The notes below the pieces were generated by a model that was given only the letters and a program-made list of their open reading frames with translations, did no database searches and was not told the origin of the DNA. This document shows, in pieces, positions 1 to 8,619 of a DNA stretch of 64,000 nucleotides; the first letter of the stretch is position 1, and each line of letters opens with the position of its first letter. The position numbers were made by a program, and so were the translations under genes. Origin of the DNA: Burkholderiaceae bacterium (GTDB lineage Bacteria > Pseudomonadota > Gammaproteobacteria > Burkholderiales > Burkholderiaceae_E); NCBI GenBank assembly GCA_027493945.1, contig JAOSJU010000001.1, positions 1,612,001-1,676,000 of the forward strand. The letters are read 5' to 3'.

Positions 1-64
1 GCGCCCAGGTTGCCAGGCGCGCGCGTTGCGCGAAGGCGATCAGGGGGCGATGCAGGTGGATCAT
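1..64 (-). CDS. 5' end of an unidentified CDS, possibly SCO/SenC copper chaperone
   Basis: An ATG at 64 opens a frame that runs off the left edge after about 21 codons (begins [11 protein letters not shown]). It lies 23 nt downstream of ctaB in the same direction. In related Burkholderiales a SCO-type copper chaperone often closes the cox operon, so that is the positional guess. The visible residues are too few to identify a family; a short basic start followed by hydrophobic residues would suit a signal peptide or membrane anchor. Confidence 0.35.
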   Translation of the reverse strand, partial: MIHLHRPLIAFAQRARLATWA

Positions 65-87
65 GGGTACGAAGAGCCTTCGCGCGT

Positions 88-982
88 TCAGCGCAGGTAG
101 TGGTCGACGAGCAGCGCGCCGAACAGCGCTGCCAGGTAGAAGATGGAGTAGCCGAACGCCTTGCGTGCCAGCGTGTCGGTGTAGGCCCGCCACATGCGCC
201 ACGCATAGCCGAGATACACGGCGTCGAGCGCGAGCACGCAGGCCAGGTAGAACAGCCCGCTCATCCCGATCAGGTACGGCAGCAGCGACGCCGCGGTGAG
301 CAGCAGGGTGTAGAGCAGGATGTTCAGCCGCGTGAACTCGGGCCCGTGCGTGACCGGCAGCATCGGCAGGCCCGACTTGCGGTAGTCCTCGACCCGGTAC
401 AGGGCCAGCGACCAGAAGTGCGGCGGCGTCCAGACGAAGATGATCAGGAACAGCACCAGCGCCGGCGCGCCCACGTCGTTCGCGACCGCCGCCCAGCCCA
501 GCACCGGCGGCATCGCGCCCGAGGCGCCGCCGATCACGATGTTCTGCGGCGTGGCCGGCTTGAGCAGCACCGTGTAGACGATCGCATAGCCGACGAAGGT
601 GGCCAGCGTGAGCCACATCGTGAGCGGGTTGACGAAGAAGTACAGCAGCGCCGCGCCGAGCACGCCGATCGCCGCGGCGAAGGCCGCCGCGGCGGCGGTG
701 CCGACCTCGCCGCGCGCCAGCGGCCGGCCGCGGGTGCGCGCCATGCGGGCGTCGATGCTGCGCTCGATCAGGCAATTGAACGCGAAGCCCGCGCCTGCCA
801 GCAGCGAGATGCCGGCCGTGCCGAAGACCGAGGATCTGCCAGGGCACCAGCCCCTCGGCCGCCAGCAGCATGCCGATCAGCGCGCAGAACGCCGCCAGCA
901 TCACGATGCGCGGCTTCGTGAGCGCGAGGTACTGCCCGCCGACGTGGCGCCAGCTTGCCGGACCGATCTGCGATACGTCCAT
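88..982 (-). CDS. ctaB: Protoheme IX farnesyltransferase (heme O synthase), one frameshift
   Basis: Membrane prenyltransferase that adds farnesyl to heme b to make heme O, the precursor of heme A for the oxidase encoded upstream. The family signatures are present: ARTRGRPL at the first Asp/Arg-rich motif, then [20 protein letters not shown] and [10 protein letters not shown]. The ATG at 982 follows the ctaA stop by 2 nt. The first 50 residues ([11 protein letters not shown]...) are in one frame and the rest in another. One extra base near 833 (read CTCGGTCTTC where CTCGTCTTC gives ILVFGTAG) restores a 298-residue protein, the usual length. The break looks like a sequence error because both halves are fully conserved. 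Confidence 0.92.
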
Positions 983-984
983 GC

Positions 985-2042
985 TCACACCTGCATGCGC
1001 GCCTGCCGCGCGCGGTAGTACAGCGTCAGCATGAGGGCCAGCAGCAGCGCCGCCCCGCCGTTGTGCGCGACCGCGACCGCGATCGGCAGGCTGAAGTGAA
1101 CGTTGGACAGCCCGAGCAGCCACTGCAGCACCAGCATCGCGAGCAATGCCGCGCCGAGCCCCTTCGCGCCGTCGGTGCGCCAGGTGCGCCAGCCGAGCCA
1201 GCCGACATAGAACGCGACGACGACCGCGCCGATGCGATGCATCAGGTGGATCGCGGTGAGCGCCTGCATCGGCAGGTTCTCTCCGTCGCCGGTCTTGCCG
1301 AGCTCGCGCACGAAGTGGAACGCGTCGCGGAAGTTCATCTGCGGCCACCACTGCCCCTGGCAGGTCGGCAGGTCGGTGCAGGCGAGCGCCGCGTAGTTGG
1401 TGCTGGTCCAGCCGCCGAGGAAGACCTGCGCGCACACCAGCACCAGTCCGAGCAGCGCGGGAGCAGCGAGCGCGGCCACCGGCTCCGCGTCGACGTAGCG
1501 CGGCGGCGGCAGTTGCCTGAGCCAGAGCCACAGCAGCATCGAGAAGGTGAGCAGCCCCCGATCAGGTGGCCGGTGACGATCGCCGGCTTGAGCAGCAGCG
1601 TCACCGTCCACATCCCGAAGATGCCTTGCAGGATCACCACTCCGACCAGCGTGATCGGCAGCGCGGGCGACTGGCGCAGGGCCTCGCGGCGCCGCCAGGC
1701 GATCACCGCGATCGCGATGATCAGCAGGCCGAGCGCCTGCGCGAAATAGCGGTGGACCATCTCGCGCCAGGCCTTGCCCATCGACACCGGGCCGTGCTCG
1801 CCGCCCTGCTCGGCGACCGCCCGGGCAATCTGGTCCTTCGCGTGCAGCGGCGAGAGCTTGCCGTAGCATCCGGGCCAGTCGGGACAGCCCAGGCCGGCGT
1901 CGGTCAGGCGCACGTAGGCGCCGAGCATCACCAGTCCGAGGGTGAGCAGCAGCGCCGCCGCGATCAGGCGCCGGTAGCCGGCCAGCCCGGCGGCCGGCCG
2001 CCCCGCCCAGGGCGTCGAGTTCCCGGGAATCGTCGCGCTCAT
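985..2042 (-). CDS. ctaA: Heme A synthase CtaA/COX15, one frameshift
   Basis: Oxidises heme O to heme A in the inner membrane. Eight hydrophobic segments are visible. Family marks include the periplasmic Cys pair in [12 protein letters not shown] and the heme-ligand His regions [22 protein letters not shown] and AHNGG. The ATG at 2042 gives [14 protein letters not shown]. The reading frame breaks at about 1556-1560: the coding strand has five G where six would give [12 protein letters not shown], so one G of a homopolymer is missing. Corrected length is 352 residues. It lies between the CxxxC membrane protein and ctaB with nearly no spacing, so it is clearly part of the operon. Confidence 0.93.
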
Positions 2043-2043
2043 G

Positions 2044-2664
2044 TCATCCCACCCGCGACGCGCGCAGCAGCTTGGCCAGGTCTTTCTTCATGCGGTTCGG
2101 ATCGGCATCTTTCGGAAAGCGCATCATCAGGTTTCCCAGGGGATCGATCATGTAGATGTGATCGGAGGCGGCGGTGCCGGGTTCGGCGGGCAGCTCGCGC
2201 GCGAGCGTCGCGGGGTCGGAACGCATCAGCACCAGCCCTTCGTGCTGCGCGAGCAGCGCGGGATCGGGAACGCCTGCATCGTCGATGATCCAGACCCGCT
2301 CGACGCGGTCGCGGTCCTTACCGGTGGTGAGCCGGACCTGCCGGATCTCGTACAGGCGCTCGCGACAAGCCGTGTCGCAGGCCGCGGGCCCGGTTACCAG
2401 CATGACCCAGCGGCCGTGCAGCGAAGCGATGCTGCCGAGCCCCCCGACGTCGCGAAGCGGCGTGACCAGCGTGCCGTAGTTGGTGCGGCCCTCCGGGCGG
2501 ACCACGTAATAGGTGTAGTACGAGGCGACGACGGGCGCGACGCAGATCAGCAGGATGCCGAGCATCTTCCAGCGCCCGGCACGCACGCGGCGGCGCGGGT
2601 CGGCCGGCGCGGGCGCCTCAGTGGCCGCAGCGGCCGGCGTGGCCCCCGTGTTCGTCGATTGCAT
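2044..2664 (-). CDS. Membrane-anchored protein with SCO-like CxxxC motif, cox operon
   Basis: A 206-residue protein that starts MQSTNTGATP. It has an Ala/Pro-rich cytoplasmic tail, one transmembrane helix at about residues 35-55, then a soluble domain facing the periplasm. Around residue 106 it carries AACDTACRERL, a CxxxC pair like the copper or redox motif of SCO proteins, and later DHIYMIDPLGNLMMRF, which resembles the SCO/thioredoxin-fold C-terminus. Its place between SURF1 and ctaA supports a role in oxidase assembly, perhaps as a thiol reductase or copper donor for CuA. Function is inferred; related genes are usually annotated only as cytochrome oxidase-associated transmembrane proteins. 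Confidence 0.8.
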   Translation of the reverse strand: MQSTNTGATPAAAATEAPAPADPRRRVRAGRWKMLGILLICVAPVVASYYTYYVVRPEGRTNYGTLVTPLRDVGGLGSIASLHGRWVMLVTGPAACDTACRERLYEIRQVRLTTGKDRDRVERVWIIDDAGVPDPALLAQHEGLVLMRSDPATLARELPAEPGTAASDHIYMIDPLGNLMMRFPKDADPNRMKKDLAKLLRASRVG

Positions 2665-2666
2665 CG

Positions 2667-3404
2667 TCACTTTCCTGCCTTCCTTCTTCCAAACAGCACG
2701 AAGCGGACCCACAGGCCCGCCGCGAGCACGGCCAGTGCGTACCACTGGAACGCATAGCCGAGGTGCTTGTCGACGCCACTGCCCGGATCGGGCCAGTCGC
2801 GCACGAGTCCGTCGTCCCGCTCGTCGGCGCCGATCCGCGGAGCGACCGTCTCGCGCACCACCACCGGCTGCATCGCCAGGCCCGACCAGCGCGCGAACGA
2901 AGCCAGGTCGGCGTTCTGCCACAGGCGATCGCGCGGGCCAGGCGGCGCCGATCGGCCGAGCTCGAGCGCTCTTTCGAGGTCGCGTTCGGCGATGCCCTCG
3001 ATTTCGACCTCTCCGGCCGGCGTCGCGAGATCGGGCAGCCGCGTGCGCTCGCGCGGGTCGCTGGCGACCCAGCCGCGCAGCACCAGCACGTGGCGATCCG
3101 AACCTGTGATTCTAAGCGGAGAAAGCACATGGAACCCGGCAATCCCCTTGTGCGTCCGATTGTCGACGAACACGGTCCAGCGCGGCAGGAGCTCGCCGCG
3201 CGCCACCACTTTCCGGCCCTGCAGGCTGGACGGATCGAAGTGGTCCGCCGGCACCCGGATCGCCGGGTCGCGAGCGGCCGCTTCCCGGCTCGCGTGCAGT
3301 GCGCGCTTCTCGTCGGCGCGCCGCATCTGCCAGTTGCCCAGCGACACGGTGAGGATCACCAGCGCCAATGCCGCCAGCGTCGGCACCAGCTCGCGCGCCT
3401 TCAT
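2667..3404 (-). CDS. SURF1-family cytochrome oxidase assembly protein
   Basis: A 245-residue inner-membrane protein of the SURF1/Shy1 family, which helps insert heme A into subunit I. It has an N-terminal helix (residues 8-25) ending in the family motif GNWQMRRADEK, a periplasmic beta-rich domain with GRKVVARGELLP and LRGWVASDP, and a C-terminal helix after the hallmark DKHLGYAFQWYALA. The stop is 2 nt from the start of the next gene downstream. The ATG at 3404 is preceded by a divergent DUF2909 gene, so the 3405-3476 gap may carry a divergent promoter; I see no clear consensus there. Confidence 0.95.
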   Translation of the reverse strand: MKARELVPTLAALALVILTVSLGNWQMRRADEKRALHASREAAARDPAIRVPADHFDPSSLQGRKVVARGELLPRWTVFVDNRTHKGIAGFHVLSPLRITGSDRHVLVLRGWVASDPRERTRLPDLATPAGEVEIEGIAERDLERALELGRSAPPGPRDRLWQNADLASFARWSGLAMQPVVVRETVAPRIGADERDDGLVRDWPDPGSGVDKHLGYAFQWYALAVLAAGLWVRFVLFGRRKAGK

Positions 3405-3476
3405 GCGGGCGCGCCGACCGCGGCCCAGCCGCCTGTGCGGGCGCCTAGAATCGCGGATGTCTCACCGGAGCCGCCC

Positions 3477-3689
3477 GTGAAGTGGATCATCGTCGTCGGA
3501 TTCGCCCTGATCATCGGCAGCCTCGCCTCCGCGATGATCTTCCTGATCCGCGACCGCGGCCGCACGCGCAATACCGTGCGCGCGCTCGGATTCCGGGTCG
3601 GGTTCTCGATCGCGCTGTTCCTGTTCATCCTGTTCGCGCACTGGATGGGCTGGATCCAGAGCACGGGCGTGCCGATCGTAACCCGCTAG
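3477..3689 (+). CDS. Twin transmembrane protein, DUF2909 family
   Basis: A 70-residue membrane protein with two helices (about residues 3-24 and 39-60) joined by the basic loop RDRGRTRNTVRAL, then a short tail ending GVPIVTR. The start is a GTG at 3477, chosen because GGAG lies 8 nt upstream and the nearby ATG at 3457 is in another frame and stops at once. It is divergent from SURF1 and convergent with ctaE, a placement typical of betaproteobacterial cox loci. No activity is known for the family. Confidence 0.82.
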   Translation: MKWIIVVGFALIIGSLASAMIFLIRDRGRTRNTVRALGFRVGFSIALFLFILFAHWMGWIQSTGVPIVTR

Positions 3690-3694
3690 CGGAA

Positions 3695-3715
3695 GGGGGG
3701 CCGTGGCGGCCCCCC
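3695..3715. terminator. GC hairpin between convergent genes
   Basis: An 8-bp perfect stem, GGGGGGCC/GGCCCCCC, with a 5-nt loop. It lies 6 nt after the DUF2909 stop and 17 nt before the ctaE stop on the other strand. Being symmetrical it could stop transcription from either side. There is no T run, so intrinsic termination is uncertain. Confidence 0.5.
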
Positions 3716-3731
3716 GGCGTCGATCGCCGGC

Positions 3732-4598
3732 TTACAGCCAGTAGACGACGACGTACAGGCCCAGCCAGACGACGTCGACGAAGTGCCAGTACCAGGCCGC
3801 CGCTTCGAACGCGAAGTGCCGATCGGGCGTGAAGTGCCCCTTCAGGATCCGGAACAGCACCGCCGACAGCATGATCGCGCCTACGGTCACGTGAAAGCCG
3901 TGGAACCCGGTCAGCATGAAGAAGGTCGAGCCGAAGATGCCCGAGGACAGCTTCAGGTTCAGCTCGGTGTACGCGTGCACGTACTCGTAGACCTGGAAGC
4001 CGAGGAAGGTGAAGCCCAGCAGGATCGTGATCAGCATCCAGAAGGCCAGCGGCCCGCGCCGGTTGTCCTTCAGCGCATGGTGCGCGATCGTCAGCGTCAC
4101 GCCCGAGGTGAGCAGCAGCGCGGTGTTCAGCGTCGGGATCGGCCACGGCCCGATCGTCTGGAACGGATCGACGGTGCCGGCGGGGCCGGCGTTCGGCCAG
4201 GTCGCCCGGAAGTCGGGCCACAGCACCGACCTGTTGTCGAGGTCGCCGAGCCAGGGAGTGGCGATCGTCCGCGCGTAATAGAGCGCGCCGAAGAACGCCG
4301 CGAAGAACATCACCTCGGAGAAGATGAACCAGCTCATCGACCAGCGGAACGACACGTCGATGCGGTCGCCGTACAGCCCGCTCTCGGATTCGCGGGCCAC
4401 CGTGCTGAACCAGCCGACCATCATGTAGGCGAGGATCGCGATGAAGATCGCGAACAGCCAGGGACCGAACGACGCGCCGTTCACCCAGCTGGCCAGGCCG
4501 AAGCCGAAGAAGGCCAGCGCGATCGCGCCGACGATCGGCCACTTCGACGGATGCGGCACGAAGTAGTAAGGCGCGTGTGAGCTTGCACCCGAAACCAT
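3732..4598 (-). CDS. ctaE: Cytochrome c oxidase subunit III
   Basis: A 288-residue aa3-type oxidase subunit III with seven predicted helices. It starts MVSGASSHAPYYFVPHPSKWP. Conserved segments include WSMSWFIFSEVMFFAAFFGAL, HHALKDNRRG, GFQVYEYVHAYTE, FFMLTGFHGFHVTVGA and the C-terminal WYWHFVDVVWLGLYVVVYW. Subunit III stabilises the catalytic core and guides proton uptake and lipid binding. It is the distal structural oxidase gene; the 45-nt gap to the DUF2970 gene upstream suggests continuous transcription from the ctaC promoter. Confidence 0.97.
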   Translation of the reverse strand: MVSGASSHAPYYFVPHPSKWPIVGAIALAFFGFGLASWVNGASFGPWLFAIFIAILAYMMVGWFSTVARESESGLYGDRIDVSFRWSMSWFIFSEVMFFAAFFGALYYARTIATPWLGDLDNRSVLWPDFRATWPNAGPAGTVDPFQTIGPWPIPTLNTALLLTSGVTLTIAHHALKDNRRGPLAFWMLITILLGFTFLGFQVYEYVHAYTELNLKLSSGIFGSTFFMLTGFHGFHVTVGAIMLSAVLFRILKGHFTPDRHFAFEAAAWYWHFVDVVWLGLYVVVYWL

Positions 4599-4643
4599 GT
4601 TCCTGTCTCCCCGAAAGAAAGCTGTCCGTATTCGTGTTCGTGT

Positions 4644-4862
4644 TCAACCCGCCGCCGCGCGGGCGATCATGACCAGCACCGCCACGAAGGCCGCCGCCGC
4701 CAGCACCCCGACGACGACGACGCGCACCGGGTCGAGCCCGGCCAGGTCGCGCTCGTGCGAGCGCCGCCCGCGCACGCCGAAGAACGACGCGCCCACCGCC
4801 CGGAAGGTGTCGACGATGCCGGCCTTGCGCCTGGCCGGCTGCCGCCCGTCGGCCTGCATCAT
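4644..4862 (-). CDS. DUF2970 family membrane protein
   Basis: A 72-residue protein (starts MMQADGRQPARRK). It has the family pattern: an N-terminal basic stretch, then TFRAVGASFFGVRGRRSHERD, then a single C-terminal helix RVVVVGVLAAAAFVAVLVMI. The ATG at 4862 overlaps the ctaG stop, implying translational coupling. The family occurs between ctaG and ctaE in many betaproteobacteria and is presumed to help oxidase assembly, but no function has been shown. Confidence 0.82.
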   Translation of the reverse strand: MMQADGRQPARRKAGIVDTFRAVGASFFGVRGRRSHERDLAGLDPVRVVVVGVLAAAAFVAVLVMIARAAAG

Positions 4863-5455
4863 CCGCCCTGCCCGGCGCCCGCGTCGCCCGCCGGCGCGGC
4901 CGCCGACCTGCCGCCGACCTCGAAGAAGGTGTACGACAGGGTGATCGTGACGACGTCCTTCGGCAGCTTCGGGTCGACCACGAAGACCACCGGGAAGCGC
5001 CGTGTTTCGTTGGCGCCGAGTTCCTGCTGCTGGAAACAGAAGCACTCGATCTTGCGGAAGTAACCGGCCGACTGCCTCGGTGCGTAGCTCGGGATCGCCT
5101 GCCCGACCGTGGGCGCCGCGCGGGTGTTCTCGAGGTCGTAGACGACCGTGACCAGCTCGCCCGGATGCACTTCGAGCGAGGAGACCTCGGGCCTGAACTT
5201 CCAGGCGCCCCGGCCGTTGGCGTCGAACTCCACGACCACCGTGCGCGAGCGGTCGACCTGCGTGTTGCGCGCGAATTCGGCGGCGCCCCGGTCGACCTTG
5301 GTGAGGCTGTTCACGCCCGTGACTTCGCAGATCTTGTCGTACAGCGGCACCAGCAGGAAGCCGAAGCCGAACATCGCCGCCGCGACGACGACCAGCTTGC
5401 CGAGCATGCGCAGGTTCGGCGCGCGCGTGCCGGACGCGGGCGGATTGCCGTTCAC
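4859..5455 (-). CDS. ctaG: Cytochrome c oxidase assembly protein CtaG/Cox11
   Basis: A 198-residue single-pass membrane protein that delivers copper to the CuB centre of subunit I. After a helix at residues 19-41 (VVVAAAMFGFGFLLVPLYDKIC) comes a periplasmic beta-sandwich holding the copper-binding ECFCFQQQ motif. The start is GTG at 5455, overlapping the stop of the 33-codon gene upstream as GTGA. The C-terminus is a low-complexity Ala/Gly tail beyond the usual TYTFFEV-type end. Confidence 0.96.
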   Translation of the reverse strand: MNGNPPASGTRAPNLRMLGKLVVVAAAMFGFGFLLVPLYDKICEVTGVNSLTKVDRGAAEFARNTQVDRSRTVVVEFDANGRGAWKFRPEVSSLEVHPGELVTVVYDLENTRAAPTVGQAIPSYAPRQSAGYFRKIECFCFQQQELGANETRRFPVVFVVDPKLPKDVVTITLSYTFFEVGGRSAAAPAGDAGAGQGG

Positions 5456-5553
5456 TTCGCGAGCAGCCAGTGGTTGACGATCACGCCCACGAAGAACGCG
5501 AGCGCGATCGACGCCAGGACGAGCGCGGTGCGCAGGTTGTCGCGACGGTTCAC
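5452..5553 (-). CDS. Cytochrome oxidase small assembly protein
   Basis: A 33-residue peptide (VNRRDNLRTALVLASIALAF...) with a basic N-terminus and one transmembrane helix, ending NHWLLAK. Both ends are translationally coupled: its GTG start overlaps the ctaD stop and its stop overlaps the GTG of ctaG. Position, length and topology match the small assembly proteins found between ctaD and ctaG in Burkholderiales. It is too short for most gene callers. Confidence 0.8.
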   Translation of the reverse strand: MNRRDNLRTALVLASIALAFFVGVIVNHWLLAK

Positions 5554-7139
5554 TTCACCACCGGCGGGGTCTCGAAGGTGTGGAACGGCGCCGGGCTCGG
5601 CACGGTCCACTCGAGGCCATGGGCGCTCTCCCACACCTGGTCGGTCGCCTTGACGCCGCCCCGGATGGCCTTGACGACGACCCACAGGAGGATCAGCTGC
5701 GACAGGCCGAAGCCGAAGGCGCCGATGGTGACGACCGCGTTGAAGTCGGCGAACTGCATCGGGTAGTCGGCGTAGCGGCGCGGCATCCCGGCGAGCCCGA
5801 GGAAGTGCATCGGGAAGAACGTGATGTTGAACGTGATCATCGACATCCAGAAGTGCCACTTGCCGAGCTTCTCGTCGTACATGTGGCCGGTCCACTTCGG
5901 AAGCCAGTAGTAGGTGCCGGCGAACAGCGCGAACAGCGAGCCGGCCACCAGCACGTAGTGGAAGTGCGCGACGATGTAGTAGGTGTCGTGCAGCTGGATG
6001 TCGAGCGGCGCCACCGCCATGATCAGCCCGGTGAACCCGCCGATCGCGAACACGAAGATGAAGCCGACGGCGAACAGCATCGGCGTCTCGAAGGTCATCG
6101 AGCCGCGCCACATCGTGGCCACCCAGTTGAAGATCTTCACGCCGGTGGGCACGGCGATCAGCATCGTCGCGTACATGAAGAACAGCTGGCCGGTGACCGG
6201 CATGCCGGTGGTGAACATGTGGTGCGCCCAGACGATCATCGACAGGATCGCGATCGACGCGGTCGCGTAGACCATCGAGCTGTAGCCGAACAGCCTCTTG
6301 CGCGCGAAGGTGGGGATCACCTCGCTGATGATCCCGAACGCGGGCAGGATCATGATGTAGACCTCGGGGTGACCGAAGAACCAGAAGATGTGCTGGTACA
6401 TCACCGGGTCGCCGCCGCCGGCCGCGTTGAAGAACGAGGTGCCGAAGTGGCGGTCGGTGAGCACCATCGTGACCGCGCCGGCCAGCACCGGCATCACCGC
6501 CAGCAGCAGGTACGCGGTGATCAGCCAGGTCCAGCAGAACATCGGCATCTTCATCAGCGGCATGCCGGGCGCGCGCATGTTCAGGATCGTCGTGATGATG
6601 TTGATCGACCCCATGATCGAGCTGGCGCCCATCAGGTGCAGCGCGAGGATGGCCAGGTCCATCCCCGGGCCCATCTGCACCGACAGCGGCGCGTACAGCG
6701 TCCAGCCGGCGGCGGTCGCCCCGCCCGGCACGAAGTACGAAGCCACCAGCAGCGAGGCGGCCACCGGCAGCAGCCAGAAGCTGAAGTTGTTCAGCCGCGC
6801 GAACGCCATGTCGGAGGCGCCGATCATCAGCGGCACCTGCCAGTTCGCGAACCCGACGAAGGCCGGCATGACCGCGCCGAACACCATGATCAGGCCGTGC
6901 ATCGTCGTGAGCTGGTTGAAGAACTCGGGCCGCAGGATCTGCAGGCCGGGCTGGAACAGCTCGGTGCGCAGCAGCAGCGCGTTCACGCCGCCGACGAGCA
7001 GCATCGCGAACGAGAACCACAGGTACATCGTGCCGATGTCCTTGTGGTTGGTCGCGAACAGCCAGCGCCGCCACCCGGTCGGGTGGTCGTGCGCGTGGTC
7101 GTGTGCGTGGTCACCGGGGCGGTCGAGGACGGCGCTCAT
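5550..7139 (-). CDS. ctaD: Cytochrome c oxidase subunit I
   Basis: A 529-residue catalytic subunit with twelve helices. It holds heme a and the heme a3-CuB centre. Visible ligand regions are HPEVYIMILPAFG (CuB His and the cross-linked Tyr motif), WAHHMFTTGM (CuB His pair) and DTYYIVAHFHYVL (heme a3 and heme a His). The N-terminus holds a His/Asp-rich stretch (DHAHDHAHDHPTG) before the first helix, common in betaproteobacterial CtaD and possibly metal-binding. The frame is intact, unlike several neighbours. Confidence 0.98.
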   Translation of the reverse strand: MSAVLDRPGDHAHDHAHDHPTGWRRWLFATNHKDIGTMYLWFSFAMLLVGGVNALLLRTELFQPGLQILRPEFFNQLTTMHGLIMVFGAVMPAFVGFANWQVPLMIGASDMAFARLNNFSFWLLPVAASLLVASYFVPGGATAAGWTLYAPLSVQMGPGMDLAILALHLMGASSIMGSINIITTILNMRAPGMPLMKMPMFCWTWLITAYLLLAVMPVLAGAVTMVLTDRHFGTSFFNAAGGGDPVMYQHIFWFFGHPEVYIMILPAFGIISEVIPTFARKRLFGYSSMVYATASIAILSMIVWAHHMFTTGMPVTGQLFFMYATMLIAVPTGVKIFNWVATMWRGSMTFETPMLFAVGFIFVFAIGGFTGLIMAVAPLDIQLHDTYYIVAHFHYVLVAGSLFALFAGTYYWLPKWTGHMYDEKLGKWHFWMSMITFNITFFPMHFLGLAGMPRRYADYPMQFADFNAVVTIGAFGFGLSQLILLWVVVKAIRGGVKATDQVWESAHGLEWTVPSPAPFHTFETPPVVK

Positions 7140-7200
7140 CTGGCTGGGCTCCTGCTGATTCGCTTTGTTTCGTTCGCGGCGCGGCGACGGGGACCGCGGC

Positions 7201-8391
7201 TCACTTGCGGGCGGCCGTCACCGCGGACGGCTGCACGACGTTGTCGCGTGCCTTGTTGCCCCAGGCGTTGCGGGTGTAGGTGATCACCGCTGCCAGCTCG
7301 ACGTCGGAGAGCTGCCTGAACGGGGCCATCGCGGTTCCGGGCCTGCCGTCGAGCACCACGTCGATCTGCGGCCGCGGCTGGCCGAGCACGACTTTCGAGC
7401 CGTCGAGCGCCGGGAAGGCGCCCGGAACGCCCTTGCCGTTGGCCTGGTGACAGGCCACGCAGTTGGCCGCGAAGACCTTCTCGCCACGCGCGCGCAGGTC
7501 GGCGAGCTGCCATTCCTTCGTCGGGTCGTCGGCCTTCGCGAGCATCTCCTTCTTCTTCTCGCCGACCCACTTCGTGTAGTCGGCCTCGGAGCGCACGTCG
7601 ACGACGATCGGCATGAACGCATGGTCCTTGCCGCACAACTCGGCGCACTGGCCGCGGAACACGCCGACCTTCTCGGCCTTGAACCAGGTGTCGCGCACGA
7701 AACCCGGGATCGCGTCCTGCTTGACGCCGAACGCCGGCACCATCCACGCGTGGATCACGTCGTTGGCGGTGACGACGACGCGGACCTTCCTGTTCACCGG
7801 CACGACCAGCGGGTGGTCGACCTCCATCAGGTAGGTGTCGTTCTGCTCGCGACGAGTCTTCGCATCGGGGTAGTTGCGGTCCTCGATCTGTTCGCGCGGG
7901 GTCGACAGCGCGGACAGGTACGAGATGCCCTCGCCGTCGCCCTTCAGGTAGTCGTAGCCCCACTTCCACTGGTAGCCGGTGGCCTTCACCGTGATGTCGG
8001 CGTTGGAGGTGTCCTTCTGCTCGACCACCATGCGCGTGGCCGGAATGGCCATGCCGACGATGATCAGGAACGGCACGACGGTCCAGGCGACCTCGACCGC
8101 GGTGCTCTCGTGGAAGTCGGACGGCGCGTGGCCGCGCGACTTGCGGTGCTTCCAGACCGAATAGAACATCACCCCGAAGACGGCGACGAAGATCGCGATG
8201 CAGATCCACATGACGAACCAGTGGATCCAGTGCTGTTCTTCGGCGATGCGCGTGACCGGCGTGGCGAGGTTCAACTGGTTGACCTTCGGTCCGCCCGGCA
8301 TGTCGCCGACCGCCGCCGCGATCGAGGCCCAGCCGCCCAGTGCCGCCACGGCCAGTGCGTCGGCCATCCGCTTCATTTTCATTCTGCGCAT
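7201..8391 (-). CDS. ctaC: Cytochrome c oxidase subunit II with C-terminal cytochrome c domain
   Basis: A 396-residue subunit. A signal peptide is followed by two helices (around residues 42-65 and 85-108), the CuA domain with CAELCGKDHAFM (ligands Cys, Cys, His, Met), then a fused class I cytochrome c domain with CVACH and a distal Met in GTAMAPF. The fusion passes electrons straight from cytochrome c to CuA, as in caa3-type enzymes. The start at 8391 (MRRMKMKRMADAL) was chosen because GAGGA lies 9 nt upstream; an ATG at 8400 has the same sequence only 1 nt away. First gene of the leftward cox operon. Confidence 0.95.
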   Translation of the reverse strand: MRRMKMKRMADALAVAALGGWASIAAAVGDMPGGPKVNQLNLATPVTRIAEEQHWIHWFVMWICIAIFVAVFGVMFYSVWKHRKSRGHAPSDFHESTAVEVAWTVVPFLIIVGMAIPATRMVVEQKDTSNADITVKATGYQWKWGYDYLKGDGEGISYLSALSTPREQIEDRNYPDAKTRREQNDTYLMEVDHPLVVPVNRKVRVVVTANDVIHAWMVPAFGVKQDAIPGFVRDTWFKAEKVGVFRGQCAELCGKDHAFMPIVVDVRSEADYTKWVGEKKKEMLAKADDPTKEWQLADLRARGEKVFAANCVACHQANGKGVPGAFPALDGSKVVLGQPRPQIDVVLDGRPGTAMAPFRQLSDVELAAVITYTRNAWGNKARDNVVQPSAVTAARK

Positions 8392-8574
8392 CCCCGCCAT
8401 TCCTCGTTCTTCGATCCGGTCAGCCCGCCCGCCATCGGGCGAGCGCGCGGCGTGAGTGCGCAGTTCCGCTCGAGCACCCACTGATGCCGGTCGACCTCGG
8501 CAACATGCATCCAGCGATATGGCATGACGTACGGTACGCCTTGTCCCACATCAAAGCTTTTGCTGCGGCCACGG

Positions 8575-8604
8575 ATTATAGAGGCGCCCGCGTCGCGCCA
8601 GCAA
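8575..8604 (-). promoter_or_regulatory. Candidate promoter of the cox operon
   Basis: On the minus strand, TTGCTG (8604-8599) is followed by an 18-nt spacer and a perfect TATAAT (8580-8575). It points at ctaC and leaves a leader of about 175 nt. No other consensus was noticed between ctaC and the neighbouring gene end at 8620. Start site not verified. Confidence 0.5.
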
Positions 8605-8619
8605 ATGGCCTGCAATCCG

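Noticed and set aside
8392..8619. A 78-codon frame upstream of ctaC
   Set aside because: No family pattern, and it overlaps the ctaC start and the candidate promoter; treated as leader.
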